From DASSBQ01 sp040981125 (GTDB taxonomy: Bacteria; Nitrospirota; Nitrospiria; Nitrospirales; Nitrospiraceae), in NCBI GenBank assembly GCA_040981125.1, contig JANRMQ010000007.1, positions 1-64,000 of the forward strand: a DNA stretch of 64,000 nt, read 5' to 3'. Position numbers and translations under genes: made by a program. Positions within the stretch are counted from its first letter, which is position 1. Every line of letters starts with the position of its first letter. Under the pieces are notes generated by a model, which did not search any database, was not told where the DNA came from, and saw only the letters and a list, made by a program, of their open reading frames with translations. Of the stretch, positions 42,622 to 51,811 are shown piece by piece.

Positions 42622-43299
42622 ATGGCGACGATGAATGGATGGTCCAAATCGGCATTGAAGGCAGTCCGCCTAGGACTCCTTGCGGCGGTTGTGATCGGCG
42701 CGTGGAAAGTCGAGCATTCTGATGCAGCCCATGTCGTGCAGATTCCGATCTCCGCGGCCGTTCGGACGGAAAGCGGCTCCGCCTTCAACGTCATCGTCAT
42801 GAGCTGGGATCAGCAGGAGTCGCCCAGCCCGCTTCGACTACAGTGGAGCAATAGTCACGTACCGGTTCGCGGCGCGGGGCTGGGACCTCTGGCCGGAGCA
42901 TTCGCCTATGCGCTCGACCGGCTCGGGCCGATGCACCGTCCGACCGGCACTCTGTCCTTGTCCGTCCAATCCGTCACGCCGATGAGTTCGGAGGCGCCCG
43001 GCGCCGGGGCCGCGCTTGCGGTCGGGTTTCTCGCCGTGCTCAAGGGAGAGCGCCTCATCAGCGGCATTGCGCTGACCGGCACATTGGAGCCCACCGGACG
43101 CATCGGCTCGGTCACCCGCGTGGCGGACAAGATGAAAGCGGCGGCTCAAGGCGGATATCGCCTGTTGCTTGTGCCGCGAGGGCAACTTCCCGCTCCCCGG
43201 GTGAATCTCGTCCGTTTCGGCATGGAGTCCGGCCTCGTTCTCCGGGAAGTGGGTACGGTGGACGAGGCGTACGAGATCATGACCGGTAAGAAACTCTGA
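42622..43299 (+). CDS. Exported Lon-protease-domain-like protein lacking the catalytic serine
   Basis: A 225-residue protein with an N-terminal hydrophobic export segment (LGLLAAVVIGAW). Residues 90-215 match the Lon (S16) proteolytic domain: FLAVLKGERLISGIALTGTL, GRIGSVTRVADKMKAAAQGG and LLLVP. In active Lon the serine sits in GPSAG; here the aligned block is APGAG, with G127 in the serine place. The catalytic lysine is retained as K170, 43 residues later, exactly the Ser-Lys spacing of E. coli Lon. It is likely a non-proteolytic binding protein in the envelope. No ATPase domain is present. It converges with the CHAT gene, 84 bp away. Confidence 0.75.
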   Translation: MATMNGWSKSALKAVRLGLLAAVVIGAWKVEHSDAAHVVQIPISAAVRTESGSAFNVIVMSWDQQESPSPLRLQWSNSHVPVRGAGLGPLAGAFAYALDRLGPMHRPTGTLSLSVQSVTPMSSEAPGAGAALAVGFLAVLKGERLISGIALTGTLEPTGRIGSVTRVADKMKAAAQGGYRLLLVPRGQLPAPRVNLVRFGMESGLVLREVGTVDEAYEIMTGKKL

Positions 43300-43382
43300 C
43301 AGGATGCCCCGCTTGCCGGACGGCTTCATTGAGCCTCCTGCCTCCTCCGGTACCGCCGCTGATCTTTCTTTCCGGGCTCGTT

Positions 43383-45827
43383 TCACATCCAGTTATTCAA
43401 CAGCACAAACGGCGCCCAATATCCGGGATGGCTATGACCCTGTTCGCTCAGCACCTTCTGTTGAGCCCGCTGGAGTGCGACGGCCTTCGAAACGGTCGAA
43501 TCCTGAAGCTGCCGGTAGAACTCCTCAACAAGAATGACGGTAGCCCGGTCGTCGCTGACCCACAGGCTGGCCAGCGCGCTGCGCGCTCCCGCCTTGACCG
43601 CGACGCCGGTCAAGCCCAGCGCGGCCCGATCATCCTCTGCCGCCGTATCGGACGCGCTCAGCGTCAATAAATCGAGCGGCCTGTCCCGGTACTGCTGCAC
43701 TCCCACCAACTGCGACAGCCGGTCCATTGTAATCTTGTCATCATAGGCCAGGATAAAAGAACTCTTGACGTCGCGGTCGACCACCCCGTGTGACGCAATG
43801 TGCACGACGCCGAATTCTGTGTTCTTCATTTCCCGTTCCATGGACGGCACCAGAAATTCCCCATCGAGCAAGGAACGGCCGCCATAAAGCCGGTTCAGAT
43901 ACTCCACCTCTGCCGCCGCGTTCGGCAACGGCGGAAACCCCTGCACTGAAGACGTCACACCCATGGAAAGCAGATTGATCCGGCCTCGATCGGAGGGCCG
44001 CGCATCGGTCAGTTCCATACCCGGCGTGACGGCAACCGCATAGCGATCCACGAGGAACTGTCTTCCGTCATGCAGCGCGGCCAATGGAATCGTGCGCAAG
44101 GGGCCGTCCGGCACCACGACCAACGTGGTGGCGCCGGACGCCAGGAGTTCCTGCTGCACCGGCGCAATCAGCCATTCATACAGCGTTTGGGCCGGTCCCA
44201 GATACGACCGCGAACCTCGATCCTGCACCAGACGCCTGAAGGAGCGGATTTCACGGATGAGTTTGTCGGCCGGGACCGCGATGCCGTGCCGCGTGAATCC
44301 ACGATCCGTCTGAAGCAACAATTCAATCCGATCCGGTAGAAGAATCGGATAGAGGACCGCCGTATCGCGGGACACACGGCCCACCCCGTGGTTCGCGCGC
44401 GCGGTGGCAACGCAATCATCACGGAAATAGTCTTGGAGCTCCGCCGCATGCGACGTTTCGATCGTATCACGCACCAACGTAAGCAACTGCTGTGTTTGTT
44501 CCGGCGTGGTCGCGGCGGCCGCCCTTCGCAGCAATGTATCCTCCAATTCGGTGAACAATGGCGCCACCGCTTCTTCGAACGAATGATGCCGCCTTTGATA
44601 GCCGACCGAATATTCATACCGAATAGGCTTTAAGATCGAGACGGATTGCTGATAGGCCGTGAGCGCCTCTTCTTCCTTGCCGGTCGCCTTCAACAGGCGG
44701 CCGGTTTGCCACCGCCACCGGTACAGCGATTCCGGAATATTGCCACGCTGTGCGGCAAACGCAGCTTGTCTCGTAAAAGCCAACGCTTCTCCATATCGGC
44801 GCTCTTTCTCCAACAAACGCCCGAGATGACCCCACGCGTAGGACTGCGCCCGCGGGTCACCCAGGCGCGTCGCGACCTGCGCGGCCGACACAAAGGAATC
44901 GGACGCCTGACGGAGCAGGCTCTGATCCGGCGGAGATGATCCGTTGGCCGGCTCTCCCGTGCCGTCTCCGATAGCCTTGGTCCCGCCGGCCAATTGCGGT
45001 CCCGCTTCAGCCATCATTTTCGGCCTCGACAAGGCTGCCTGAAGATCATCATAACCCAACCCGATGTTGAGCAGACCGTAGGCTTTGACGTACGAGTCTT
45101 CCAACTGCTGCATATCCGTCGAGGCGATATCGAATTGCCGTTCCGACTCTATGAATTGTTGATCGTCCAGAAAGGCCGTGGCCAAATTGATCTGTGCCGT
45201 CACCGCCAGCGCCCGCTGACCGGTTTCCACCGCCAAGCGCCGGCTCTCGCCGTACACGTCGATCGCTTCGATCGATTGGTTGCGCGAGGACAGCACATTT
45301 CCCAAGTCATTCAGCATGACCGCGACCAGCGTCATGCTCTTCTCTTCACGCGCGATCGCGAGGCCCTTGGTCAAGTGCTCTACCGCTTGGTCTCCCTTGC
45401 CGAGAGCATAGGCGGCGTTTCCCAGTCGTCCCAAAATCGAGGCCGTGAGCAACCGGTTTCCCGCCTGCTCGGACAGATTCAGCGCCGCTTGCAGCGCCGC
45501 CATGGCCTTCTTAATTTGACCTTCCTGATGCAGGGCATGCGCGAGGTTGATCAAGGCCCGGCATTGTTCAACGCTTTTTTCGTCTTCTTCGTAGAGCCCC
45601 GCGGCTTTCGACCAGTGCGCCGCCGCTTGCGCGAAGGCCCCTTGGCGGAAGCGGGCGGTGCCGCGCTGCATCTCCTGATCAGCCGTGGTGGAAGCGGCCT
45701 GTTGAATATTTCCATCGGCGGCCGGCGCGTCGTTTTCACACCAGCAATAGGCTCCGGCCCCCAGCACCACGCCGAGGAGCGCCGCCAACCAGCTTGACCG
45801 TCGCATGTGACCAAGCCAACACGTCAT
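43383..45827 (-). CDS. TPR-CHAT domain protein with Cys-to-Ser substitution
   Basis: A 814-residue protein. An N-terminal hydrophobic segment (LAALLGVVLGAGAYCWC) is probably a signal peptide or anchor. Residues 60-450 hold many tetratricopeptide repeats (AALNLSEQAGNRLLTASILG, HLTKGLAIAREEKSM). The C-terminal 330 residues are a CHAT (caspase HetF-associated with TPRs) domain: the His is in VVHIASHG, and the expected catalytic Cys in LSACxT is Ser726 in LSASDT (codon TCC at 43650-43652). So it may be an inactive or serine-nucleophile variant. The ATG at 45827 has a GGGAGG site. It lies 15 bp after the short TpsA and likely in its operon. Confidence 0.85.
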   Translation of the reverse strand: MTCWLGHMRRSSWLAALLGVVLGAGAYCWCENDAPAADGNIQQAASTTADQEMQRGTARFRQGAFAQAAAHWSKAAGLYEEDEKSVEQCRALINLAHALHQEGQIKKAMAALQAALNLSEQAGNRLLTASILGRLGNAAYALGKGDQAVEHLTKGLAIAREEKSMTLVAVMLNDLGNVLSSRNQSIEAIDVYGESRRLAVETGQRALAVTAQINLATAFLDDQQFIESERQFDIASTDMQQLEDSYVKAYGLLNIGLGYDDLQAALSRPKMMAEAGPQLAGGTKAIGDGTGEPANGSSPPDQSLLRQASDSFVSAAQVATRLGDPRAQSYAWGHLGRLLEKERRYGEALAFTRQAAFAAQRGNIPESLYRWRWQTGRLLKATGKEEEALTAYQQSVSILKPIRYEYSVGYQRRHHSFEEAVAPLFTELEDTLLRRAAAATTPEQTQQLLTLVRDTIETSHAAELQDYFRDDCVATARANHGVGRVSRDTAVLYPILLPDRIELLLQTDRGFTRHGIAVPADKLIREIRSFRRLVQDRGSRSYLGPAQTLYEWLIAPVQQELLASGATTLVVVPDGPLRTIPLAALHDGRQFLVDRYAVAVTPGMELTDARPSDRGRINLLSMGVTSSVQGFPPLPNAAAEVEYLNRLYGGRSLLDGEFLVPSMEREMKNTEFGVVHIASHGVVDRDVKSSFILAYDDKITMDRLSQLVGVQQYRDRPLDLLTLSASDTAAEDDRAALGLTGVAVKAGARSALASLWVSDDRATVILVEEFYRQLQDSTVSKAVALQRAQQKVLSEQGHSHPGYWAPFVLLNNWM

Positions 45828-45841
45828 CGCCGCCTCCCTCT

Positions 45842-47146
45842 TCAAGATCCGCATCCGGGGGTCAGTCTGACAGCCGGATCAATCGATAAGATCCCGTTCG
45901 ATGTGGCCCGCGCCACCAGCGGCGAGCCGATAGCGCGCGTCTGAGCCGCCGGTTCTTCCCAAATGAACGGGCTTGCCAGCGCGTTCCCCGGTTGTGGTGG
46001 AGTAATATCGCGGAATGCCTGAACAAATGTGCTGAATTCCCCCTTGTCGCCACCGGCGCACCGGCTCGTCAGCAACGCCAAAGGAGGCGCCGGAACGTCC
46101 TGCGGAAGGATCGTCACAGCGCGATTCAGATACACCACGGGGTCGACGGGATTCTGGCTCACGACCGGCGCTTGCGTCGTCGTACCGGCGGCAGGAAAGA
46201 CGACCGGCGGCAATCCGGAGTTGGGGCCCGGCGGTACGCCGCCCGGCCCCGCCACTACTTCCACACCGGTCAGGAACCCGAAGGGACCGATCGTCCGGTT
46301 GACTTGCGCTCCCTGCGGCACGACGATGGTGCCCGGGAACACTTCGGCCGAGAAGCCTGCTTGAATCGAGCTGCCCACCGACGCCGAGAGAGTGCCGGCC
46401 GGGGTGCCGCTGTTGAATGAATTTCCCGCGCCGGGATCCACATTCACCTGGGCCCCCGCCCCGACCGCCCCGACGATGGTGCGCTGCGCCGAGATTCTGG
46501 CGCCGTCGAGTTGAACGCTTCCGCCCGCCATGAACAGGGTATTATCGCTGACCTGCAGGGTCGATCCCGAAATGACGATGGGAGCGGGCGCGCCTGATCC
46601 CACGAATCCAAACGCAGCCGGGGCGGCAGTCGAGAGGGTGGCGTCGAGGGCCACGAGGCTGGTCGAGAATATCTTCCCGTCTCCTAACGAGAGTTGCTGC
46701 GCGGTGCTGAAATACGCCGAGCCCGACACATTGAGATTCGCCGACGGCCCGAAAATGATCCCGGACGGATTCATGAAATATAAATTCCACCCCAACGCCT
46801 GAACGGTTCCGTTGATATTCGACGGAGACCCGCCGATGACTCGAGCGAGGACGCGGCCTGCCCCGCCCGGGTTGATGAAGGCGGCGGTATGGCCTTGTCC
46901 GACGGAAAATTGATTGAAGCTATGAAAGACATTCGGACCGTTGCCGGGCCTCAATCCTCCCGTGATATTGGTCGTATTGCCGGCCTCCGTCGCCACCGTG
47001 CCTAACCCGCCCGTCCCGATTCCGCCGGGAGTCGGCACAATGTTCGTCGCCTGCGCCGACGCAGGCGTTGTTCTCCATCCGAACAGGCCCATCGCAAGCA
47101 AGACGAGCCACGCCACGGCGACTGCGCTGCGAACTCTCTTTGCCAT
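45842..47146 (-). CDS. Short two-partner secretion protein (TpsA, FHA-type N-terminal domain)
   Basis: A 434-residue protein with a long signal peptide (AVAVAWLVLLAMGLFGW...PASA). The TPS secretion domain of filamentous hemagglutinins follows: FHSFNQFSVGQGHTAAFINPGG, then NINGTVQALGWNLYFMNPSGIIFGPSANLNVSG with its NPSGI and FGP signatures. Typical TpsA proteins run to thousands of residues. This one stops soon after the secretion domain and has no long adhesin repeats, so it is a minimal TpsA. ATG 47146 has AAGGAG six bases upstream. Probably exported by the TpsB encoded just upstream (gap 144 bp). Confidence 0.88.
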   Translation of the reverse strand: MAKRVRSAVAVAWLVLLAMGLFGWRTTPASAQATNIVPTPGGIGTGGLGTVATEAGNTTNITGGLRPGNGPNVFHSFNQFSVGQGHTAAFINPGGAGRVLARVIGGSPSNINGTVQALGWNLYFMNPSGIIFGPSANLNVSGSAYFSTAQQLSLGDGKIFSTSLVALDATLSTAAPAAFGFVGSGAPAPIVISGSTLQVSDNTLFMAGGSVQLDGARISAQRTIVGAVGAGAQVNVDPGAGNSFNSGTPAGTLSASVGSSIQAGFSAEVFPGTIVVPQGAQVNRTIGPFGFLTGVEVVAGPGGVPPGPNSGLPPVVFPAAGTTTQAPVVSQNPVDPVVYLNRAVTILPQDVPAPPLALLTSRCAGGDKGEFSTFVQAFRDITPPQPGNALASPFIWEEPAAQTRAIGSPLVARATSNGILSIDPAVRLTPGCGS

Positions 47147-47290
47147 AGACATCTCCTTGTAAGTACTCAACGAGAACGGCGGCCCCTCTCATACTCCAAA
47201 CACTTCAGCCGCGCAATGGACGCAACTCAGTAAGAACAGGTCCCAACAGCAACGGCATCGCTTCGCCGGACGTCCCGGTCGCCTCCGTCA

Positions 47291-49060
47291 TCAGAACGCC
47301 TCCACGACCAGCTGAAGATGGACCCCGTGGTCCTGCAGGTTGTTTCCTCCGGTATCGAACTTCTTCAACTGCTTGCCCCAGTAGACTTCGAAATGACTGC
47401 CTCGCCAAAAATTCCACATGGCGCCGATGCCCACGCTGGCAAGGGTCTGCGGCGGAGTGTCCGGCGTGGCAATGGTGGTCTCCCAGCCATGGCCGATATC
47501 AAAAAACGGCACGAGAAAGAACGTATCGACGCCGGCGCTGCTGGTATAGAGCGGCACTCTCGCTTCCATGCTCGCCAGCACGGCGTTATCTCGAATCAAC
47601 GTGTACTCGCGATACCCCCGCACGCTGTACCGGCCTCCGACGGCGATTTGTTCCAGCGTAAACAAATGATCGTTCGACAGTTGCGCCACGCCGCGCGCCA
47701 CCAATTGGGTCCGCCGCCAGGGAAGCAATCGAATGACCTGCGCCTCGCCCAGCCAGGAGAAAAATCTTGCATCGGGCAAATTGGCATCGCCGTTCGCCGT
47801 GGCGCCCAACACCCCGATGCCCACAGAAAAGCGCGAGAGGGCGGCGATTACCTGCTGCGACGAGCGTCTCGTATACTCCTGGCCGAACCGGAGGGCCGAC
47901 ACCCGGAACACGCCCCCGGGCGACCCGGCCACCAGCTCGGTTGGAACTCCTCCGACAAAGCTTTTGTTTTGTTCGTAGTCCCCGGTCAGCGACAATGCGA
48001 ATTCCTGTTCCGACGTCCGGTACACCGGCTGCCTGGCGGCGACGCTGAAGATCTCGGCCTTGTTGACAATATCGAATTGATCAAACGGGCTCTCTTCCAC
48101 GGAAAAGTCGAATCGCCGGTATTGAAACGACACGGTCGTATCCCGCGCCGTCACGGGAATGGCGTAACGAAAATTCAAGATAGGATTGACGCCGGCCGAG
48201 CGCCCGTATTGCAGGCTCAATTGATCCCCGAGGCCGAGCAGATTCCGATGCGCCACGGTCACGAATCCCTGCTCCGCGCCGACCACGGGGGATTGATAAT
48301 TGTTGAATTCGAGCCAGACCTTGAGCGGATTGGCTTCCGTCACCTTGACGTCCAGCGTGCTCTCCCCTCTGGCGAGGCCGGGACGCAGCTCGGCGTTAAT
48401 GCGCTGGACCCGCGGATCGGACTGCAGGATCTGCAGCCGCTCCTGCAGTTCGTTCACATTCAAAGGAGGACCGGCCGCCAGATTGAGCCGGCGCTGGAAA
48501 TAGGAGGGCCGAAACCATTGCAAATTATCGACGTTGATTTCGGCGAGCTTCCCTTCGACGATCTGCAGGTCGAGAATGCCGTCCACCACGGTCTGTTCAG
48601 GTATCAATGCCCCGGAGGTGACGTATCCCCGATTGATATAGTGCGCACTCAACGCGAGCCTGAGTGACTCCAGGTCTTCCGCGGTCAGGTCGCGGTTTCT
48701 ATATGGCTCGGTCACCTCGGCGAGCTGCCGGGAGGTGAACACGGTATTCCCCGCCAGTCGGATATCCTTGATGAAAATCTTGGGGGCGGTGATTGCTTCC
48801 CCCGGCTGTGTCGGCGGCGCCGGAGTAGGCACTTCAAGCTCGGGAGCGCGGGGCGGCGGCGGCGCGGGCGGCAATTGCGGCAACTTCGGCGGCAACGGCC
48901 CGAGCTGCTGTTGGCTGCTTGGCGCCGATCCCGGGACTTGGCTCCACGCCGGAGCAGCCGCGCCGACGAAAAGCATGGCGGCGACGACGACGTACGGAAA
49001 GTGAATGAGAGAACGCGTGCCGGCTATGCCTCCGCCCTGGTCGATCGATCGTTCTTCCAA
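47291..49060 (-). CDS. Two-partner secretion outer-membrane transporter TpsB (ShlB/FhaC/HecB family)
   Basis: A 589-residue TpsB starting at TTG 49060 with GGAGG six bases upstream. A signal region is followed by a Pro-rich linker, a POTRA_2 domain (APKIFIKDIRLAGNTVF, ALSAHYINRGYVTSGALIPEQ, and a second POTRA unit) and a 16-stranded beta-barrel. The barrel includes the ARGVAQLSNDHLFTLEQIAVGG and SVRGYREY segments typical of the lid region of FhaC. It would secrete the short TpsA next to it. The two gene products and the CHAT protein form one - strand operon. Confidence 0.9.
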   Translation of the reverse strand: MEERSIDQGGGIAGTRSLIHFPYVVVAAMLFVGAAAPAWSQVPGSAPSSQQQLGPLPPKLPQLPPAPPPPRAPELEVPTPAPPTQPGEAITAPKIFIKDIRLAGNTVFTSRQLAEVTEPYRNRDLTAEDLESLRLALSAHYINRGYVTSGALIPEQTVVDGILDLQIVEGKLAEINVDNLQWFRPSYFQRRLNLAAGPPLNVNELQERLQILQSDPRVQRINAELRPGLARGESTLDVKVTEANPLKVWLEFNNYQSPVVGAEQGFVTVAHRNLLGLGDQLSLQYGRSAGVNPILNFRYAIPVTARDTTVSFQYRRFDFSVEESPFDQFDIVNKAEIFSVAARQPVYRTSEQEFALSLTGDYEQNKSFVGGVPTELVAGSPGGVFRVSALRFGQEYTRRSSQQVIAALSRFSVGIGVLGATANGDANLPDARFFSWLGEAQVIRLLPWRRTQLVARGVAQLSNDHLFTLEQIAVGGRYSVRGYREYTLIRDNAVLASMEARVPLYTSSAGVDTFFLVPFFDIGHGWETTIATPDTPPQTLASVGIGAMWNFWRGSHFEVYWGKQLKKFDTGGNNLQDHGVHLQLVVEAF

Positions 49061-49661
49061 ATGATCCCTCCTCTCTTCGCGGCATTCTTCTCGTCACCCA
49101 TGACGCGGGCTGTCGCCGTCCCATCCCAAGTCCACACCGAATCCGGGCGGACCAAGAGCGCGTGGACTGATCGAACAGGCTCCATTCAGCCTTCTGCTCC
49201 GATGACCACGCCTACGTACTATGCACTATGGTTCAACCGGCGGTGGATGCTTATATCACGTCCCACATAAAACTCCACAAGAAAATGGACGGGACGGGCC
49301 CGACGATGGCCTGATTTATGGACCTATGGCTTATACCTAGATGGTCATTCGACCGAAGAGGACCGGACGGGGGCGATTGCGCTCATCGCACGCGGCAATT
49401 TCGGATCACCGGCAGGTGGATGGGCGTGGTCGAGTCGATATGAAACTGCGAAACGCTGGGTTTGACCTTTGGCAAAGCGGGAACGAACGAGGATCGTTGG
49501 ATGAAAAAAGAGACCGCGATCTTTCAGAAGCGCAAAAGCGGACCTCCTGCCGGAAGACAAAAGAGGCCCGGCGCGCGGCGAGAACCGGCAATGGGCGGCC
49601 TGGATAGGCCAGACCACCCGGATCGCCGAAGCAATTGAGTCAGCAGACAACCACCGTTCAA
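49061..49661. other. 600-bp intergenic region upstream of tpsB
   Basis: No gene is supported. A + strand frame from 49341 (88 codons, basic) has no ribosome-binding site and no recognisable sequence. The region must hold the promoter of the tps operon (- strand), but I could not find a convincing hexamer pair. Confidence 0.45.
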
Positions 49662-49877
49662 TCAAATTCCCATGACACGGACGCCATGCCGCGCCCTGTT
49701 TTTTCGGCCGTCGATCCGTAAATCATCCAACTTGACTTTGTTTACGCTGATGACTTGATCGACGATATTCCCGCATGCAAAACATTGCCAAGCGCCTGAC
49801 CGGTCGGTTCCCCGACCTCCTCCCCAATCCCGCAACTCGACTGGAAACATTAAGTTATGGCAACGACAACAGCGCAT
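49662..49877 (-). CDS. Small zinc-ribbon protein
   Basis: A 71-residue protein with two CxxC knuckles (MRCCRCHNLM and WQCFACGNIVD) separated by about 28 residues. This is a typical treble-clef or rubredoxin-like zinc ribbon, then a basic C terminus. The ATG at 49877 is preceded by a GAGG four bases away. It is probably a nucleic-acid- or protein-binding small protein. The palindrome at 50025-50042 and a -10-like TACCAT lie upstream on the same strand, so it may belong to the motif-controlled group. Confidence 0.7.
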   Translation of the reverse strand: MRCCRCHNLMFPVELRDWGGGRGTDRSGAWQCFACGNIVDQVISVNKVKLDDLRIDGRKNRARHGVRVMGI

Positions 49878-50024
49878 GGTACCTCGACAGATCACTGAAG
49901 GTTCACAACTTTCGACCGTCGCCCGCGGCGCCCCGCTGATCGATCAGCCGGTCGGCGACACGATCACAGCTCTGTGCGGTCGTGGTCGCAAGGCGCATGG
50001 TAGGAAATACTGAGCGGAGTCCAT

Positions 50025-50042
50025 ACTAGGAAAGACCCTAGT
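50025..50042 (-). promoter_or_regulatory. Palindromic operator ACTAGG-N6-CCTAGT, site 1
   Basis: A perfect 6-6-6 palindrome. On the - strand it is followed 22 bp later by TACCAT (49997-50002), a -10-like hexamer. It lies about 150 bp upstream of the zinc-ribbon gene. No TTGACA-like -35 is present, which suits an activator-dependent promoter. Confidence 0.7.
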
Positions 50043-50152
50043 GTCCAAATGAACCTACCCTAGCCCGCATTATTCTTGATCGTTTCTCGCGTCTCTACGC
50101 GGGCTAGTTTATTCAGAAGAGCGACTCAGGCCGAGACGATTGCCCCTGCTCC

Positions 50153-50752
50153 TCATTTCGCCCTCAGCCGCTCGGTTAAATCCTTCCGGAGTTGGTCCGC
50201 ATTGACGAAATGCACCGTGCGCATGTTCAGCCGCCGGGCGGGCTCCAGATTCTCCGGCCGGTCATCGATAAATATGCAGTTCTCGGGCGCCGATTGAGTC
50301 AGTTGCAGCGCAAGTACATACATTCTGTCGGCCGGCTTTCTGACTCCGAGATAACAGGAACTGAAAAAGCACCGGAAATATCGGCGTAAACCGAACCGCT
50401 CGATCCGATATTGATTAATCGGCAGGGATTCGTTATTCAACGCCGCCATGAAGCAGGTCCGATCCGCGGCAAATTCTTCGGCGACTTTCAGCGCATCGGG
50501 AAACGGTTCCGATCGTGAATACATGAATTCGCGAAGGCTGTCTCTCGTGAACTCTTGCGGCCGGAAGAATACCGTTTCGGTCATGTACTCTTCCAATCCC
50601 ATACGGCCGGAGTCAAAATCATCGATGACACGCGCATGGCGCGCGTCAAAGTCGGCCCGATCGAGGTGAAACCGCCGCACCGCTTCGGCTCGGGCATGCC
50701 GATCCCATCCGTTCGTCAGCAACACGCCTCCAATATCCCAAAAAAGATTCAT
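50153..50752 (-). CDS. HAD superfamily hydrolase
   Basis: A 199-residue HAD-IA hydrolase. Motif I is FWDIGGVLL, which has Ile where other members carry the second Asp in DxD; motif II is ALNNES, motif III the lysine in GVRKP and motif IV IFIDDRPENLEPA. This form (DIGGVL/DLGGVL) is seen in epoxide hydrolase N-terminal-type and YihX-type phosphatases. Substrate unknown; probably a sugar phosphate. Frame starts at ATG 50752. Confidence 0.87.
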   Translation of the reverse strand: MNLFWDIGGVLLTNGWDRHARAEAVRRFHLDRADFDARHARVIDDFDSGRMGLEEYMTETVFFRPQEFTRDSLREFMYSRSEPFPDALKVAEEFAADRTCFMAALNNESLPINQYRIERFGLRRYFRCFFSSCYLGVRKPADRMYVLALQLTQSAPENCIFIDDRPENLEPARRLNMRTVHFVNADQLRKDLTERLRAK

Positions 50753-50772
50753 CGCTCTCCCCTTCCCGCCTA

Positions 50773-50907
50773 CTATCGCCCGCCGTCGTGACCGGCCAAA
50801 CAGAGGCCGGTTTCACGCGCGATAGCGGACTGTTCGTCCACGCGCGCCACAAAGACGGCAAGAAATACCATCGGCGCCGGATCGATATCGTCCTGTCTGG
50901 TTGCCAT
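50773..50907 (-). CDS. Questionable small protein
   Basis: A 44-codon frame from ATG 50907 with a GAAGG-type sequence nine bases upstream, ending 20 bp before the HAD gene. It has one hydrophobic stretch (PMVFLAVFVARV) and no recognised motif. Its position between same-strand genes and possible ribosome-binding site are the only support. Confidence 0.28.
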   Translation of the reverse strand: MATRQDDIDPAPMVFLAVFVARVDEQSAIARETGLCLAGHDGGR

Positions 50908-51127
50908 GATCAAAACCTTCCAGCGGCGTGAACCCCATCGGTCGCACAACCGCGCAGGCTCGGCAATCAGCCTCGCGGGCCGCGTGTGCCGGCCACGGCA
51001 CGCCAATCGGCGCGGATTTTGCGGCTTTTTTTCCCTTTGACTCACCCGCCCCATAAAGCAGTACAATAGCATTGTTTCGCACTCGTGAAATCCCTAGATC
51101 CTCTAACCGCGCATGCTAGGTGACTGA

Positions 51128-51811
51128 ATGAAACCTCGAGTGATCATCGCCGATGACCATGCCCTTGTCGCAGAAGGGGTCACCAAATTGCTTGAACACG
51201 ACGCTCAGATCGCCGCCACGGTGGCGGACGGCCGGGCGCTGGTTCAGGCCGTTGAGAAGCACAATCCCGACCTGGCCCTAGTGGACATTTCACTTCCCTT
51301 GCTCAATGGCCTGGACGCTTGTCGCCAGTTGAAAAAGTCCAATCCTTCGGTGAAGGTGATCATTTTGACCATGCATTTGGAGAAGCATTTCGTGACGGAA
51401 GCCTTTCGAGCCGGCGTGTCCGGTTACGTGTTGAAGCAATCCGTCACAGATGAGTTGCTGTTTGCCATCAAGGAAGTGCTTAAAGGCAGAACATACGTGT
51501 CGCCGCTGGTCACTCAAAGTTTGGTCGAACAGGCGATCCAACCGTCGCCGTCACCGGCAGCCGTTGAACCGGCAGTTCCCGCCGGCAACCTCAGTCTGCG
51601 CCAGCGAGAAGTGTTACAGTTAGTTGCGGAAGGGAAATCAACGAAAGAAATTGCGTCCACGTTGAACGTGTCGATCAAGACCGTGGAGTTTCATAAAACT
51701 CGGATTATGAAGGAGTTGAAGCTGCACAGCACCGCGGAATTAACGAAGCACGCCATCGCAATCGGGCTGGTCTCGGTCAACGAGGCCGTAACTTCGAATG
51801 CCCCTCGTTGA
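51128..51811 (+). CDS. Orphan NarL/LuxR-family response regulator A
   Basis: A 227-residue regulator. Receiver: IIADDHALVAEGV, phosphoacceptor Asp in LALVDISLP, Lys in VLKQSV. Linker with Pro/Ser/Ala, then a LuxR helix-turn-helix (LSLRQREVLQLVAEGKSTKEIA, LNVSIKTVEFHKTRIM). No kinase is adjacent. Its stop overlaps the end of the convergent regulator B by 35 bp. The two share the KTVEFHK recognition helix, so they may read related sites. It is a candidate reader of the ACTAGG palindromes nearby, with no direct evidence. Confidence 0.92.
   Translation: MKPRVIIADDHALVAEGVTKLLEHDAQIAATVADGRALVQAVEKHNPDLALVDISLPLLNGLDACRQLKKSNPSVKVIILTMHLEKHFVTEAFRAGVSGYVLKQSVTDELLFAIKEVLKGRTYVSPLVTQSLVEQAIQPSPSPAAVEPAVPAGNLSLRQREVLQLVAEGKSTKEIASTLNVSIKTVEFHKTRIMKELKLHSTAELTKHAIAIGLVSVNEAVTSNAPR

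Noticed and set aside
47318..48667. A 449-codon + strand frame opposite tpsB
   Set aside because: Antisense shadow of the TpsB barrel; no recognisable protein, and no ribosome-binding site.
49341..49607. An 88-codon basic + strand frame in the region upstream of tpsB
   Set aside because: No ribosome-binding site, no recognisable motif and shadow-like composition.
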